Shown: positions 5,382-5,900 of the stretch, one piece after another
How positions within the stretch are numbered: the first letter of the stretch is position 1
How the letters are laid out: every line of letters begins with the position of its first letter
NCBI GenBank assembly: GCA_902495945.1
Contig: CABUZD010000110.1
Coordinates: forward strand, 1-5,900
Reading direction: 5' to 3'
Source: an uncultured Collinsella sp.
GTDB taxonomy: Bacteria > Actinomycetota > Coriobacteriia > Coriobacteriales > Coriobacteriaceae
Length of the DNA: 5,900 bases
Translations under genes and position numbers: made by a program
Notes under the pieces: model-generated
Databases searched by the model: none
What the model was told of the DNA's origin: nothing
Seen by the model: the letters and a program-made list of their open reading frames with translations, nothing else

Positions 5382-5900
5382 ATGGCTGAGATGACGCTCG
5401 AGGGTGTGGACGCTCGTCCCGAGGACTCCGCGTTTGCCCTGGGTCGCGTACATTCGATTGAGACGATGGGTACGGTTGACGGTCCCGGCATCCGCTTCGT
5501 AGTGTTTGTCCAAGGCTGTCCCATGCGCTGCGCGTATTGCCACAATCCCGATACTTGGTCTGTTAACGGCGGCACCATGGTGACCGTCGAGCACCTCATG
5601 GACGAGTTCCAGAGTAACCATGAGTTTTACCGCAGCGGCGGAATTACGGTTTCGGGTGGCGAGCCGCTTCTGCAGCCCGAGTTTTTGGCCGACCTGTTCC
5701 GTACAATGCACAACAACCCCGATGGCCGCGTGCATACCTGCCTTGACAGCTGCGGATATGCGTTTGACCCCAACCACCCCGAGAAGTTCGATGCCGTTCT
5801 CAACGAGACCGACATGGTGCTGCTCGACATTAAGCATGCCGATCCGGTTGAGCATAAAAAGCTGACCGGATGCGATCCTGCGCGCATTCTGGCGTTTGGC
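5382..5900 (+). CDS. pflA: Pyruvate formate-lyase activating enzyme, 3' end missing
   Basis: PflA is a cytoplasmic radical SAM enzyme that abstracts a hydrogen from a glycine of pyruvate formate-lyase, switching on the anaerobic split of pyruvate to acetyl-CoA and formate. The window holds 173 residues and ends in frame at its last base; the family usually has about 240-260. The segment GTVDGPGIRF (30-39) is typical of glycyl-radical activases. The 4Fe-4S ligands are Cys46, Cys50 and Cys53 (GCPMRCAYC), and the SAM-binding motif GGEP is at 92-95. HTCLDSCGY (about 125-133) and LLDIKHAD (about 147-154) match PflA regions. There is no extra ferredoxin-like cluster insert between the CxxxCxxC motif and GGEP, which fits PflA rather than glycerol or choline lyase activases. 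The start at ATG 5382 has AAGG 8 bases upstream; ATG 5391 is a possible shorter start. About 20 residues precede the conserved core. A pflB gene is not upstream, and any downstream partner lies outside the window. Confidence 0.93.
   Translation, partial: MAEMTLEGVDARPEDSAFALGRVHSIETMGTVDGPGIRFVVFVQGCPMRCAYCHNPDTWSVNGGTMVTVEHLMDEFQSNHEFYRSGGITVSGGEPLLQPEFLADLFRTMHNNPDGRVHTCLDSCGYAFDPNHPEKFDAVLNETDMVLLDIKHADPVEHKKLTGCDPARILAFG

Overview
The window looks like a stretch of chromosome from a GC-rich, anaerobic, carbohydrate-fermenting gut bacterium. The best guess is a Coriobacteriia member close to Collinsella. That guess rests on GC-rich coding with C- and G-ending codons, PTS sugar uptake, a DegV-family protein and the glycyl-radical activase PflA together. 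It is inference, because no rRNA or other taxonomic marker is present. All five genes lie on the + strand.

Positions 1-4064 form a beta-fructoside (sucrose or fructo-oligosaccharide) utilisation cluster. It holds the C-terminal part of a glycoside hydrolase family 32 (GH32) enzyme (1-1023), a Glc-family PTS permease with fused EIIB and EIIC domains and no EIIA (1069-2520), and a complete second GH32 enzyme of the sucrose-6-phosphate hydrolase type (2622-4064). The likely logic is that the permease imports and phosphorylates sucrose or a short fructoside, and the second GH32 enzyme splits the sugar phosphate inside the cell. The first, quite different GH32 enzyme probably handles another fructoside, such as a longer oligomer. 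A strong RNA hairpin sits between the permease and the second GH32 gene, just before its ribosome binding site.

Positions 4065-4340 are intergenic. They hold a short hairpin after the hydrolase gene, a 20-bp-spaced direct repeat, a probable promoter and a 21-bp uninterrupted hairpin in what should be the degV leader. Positions 4341-5195 encode a DegV-family (fatty-acid-binding fold) protein with unusual versions of two family motifs. A clear intrinsic terminator follows at 5226-5263.

Positions 5264-5381 hold the upstream region of the last gene, including a TAGAAT -10 element like the one before degV. From 5382 to the window end runs the N-terminal 173 residues of a pyruvate formate-lyase activating enzyme (PflA), a radical SAM protein.

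No mobile element, CRISPR array, tRNA, rRNA or clear novel system was found. The gene content is ordinary. The most interesting signals are the two long hairpins in the non-coding gaps, whose arm differences are almost all G-U compatible and so point to function as RNA.
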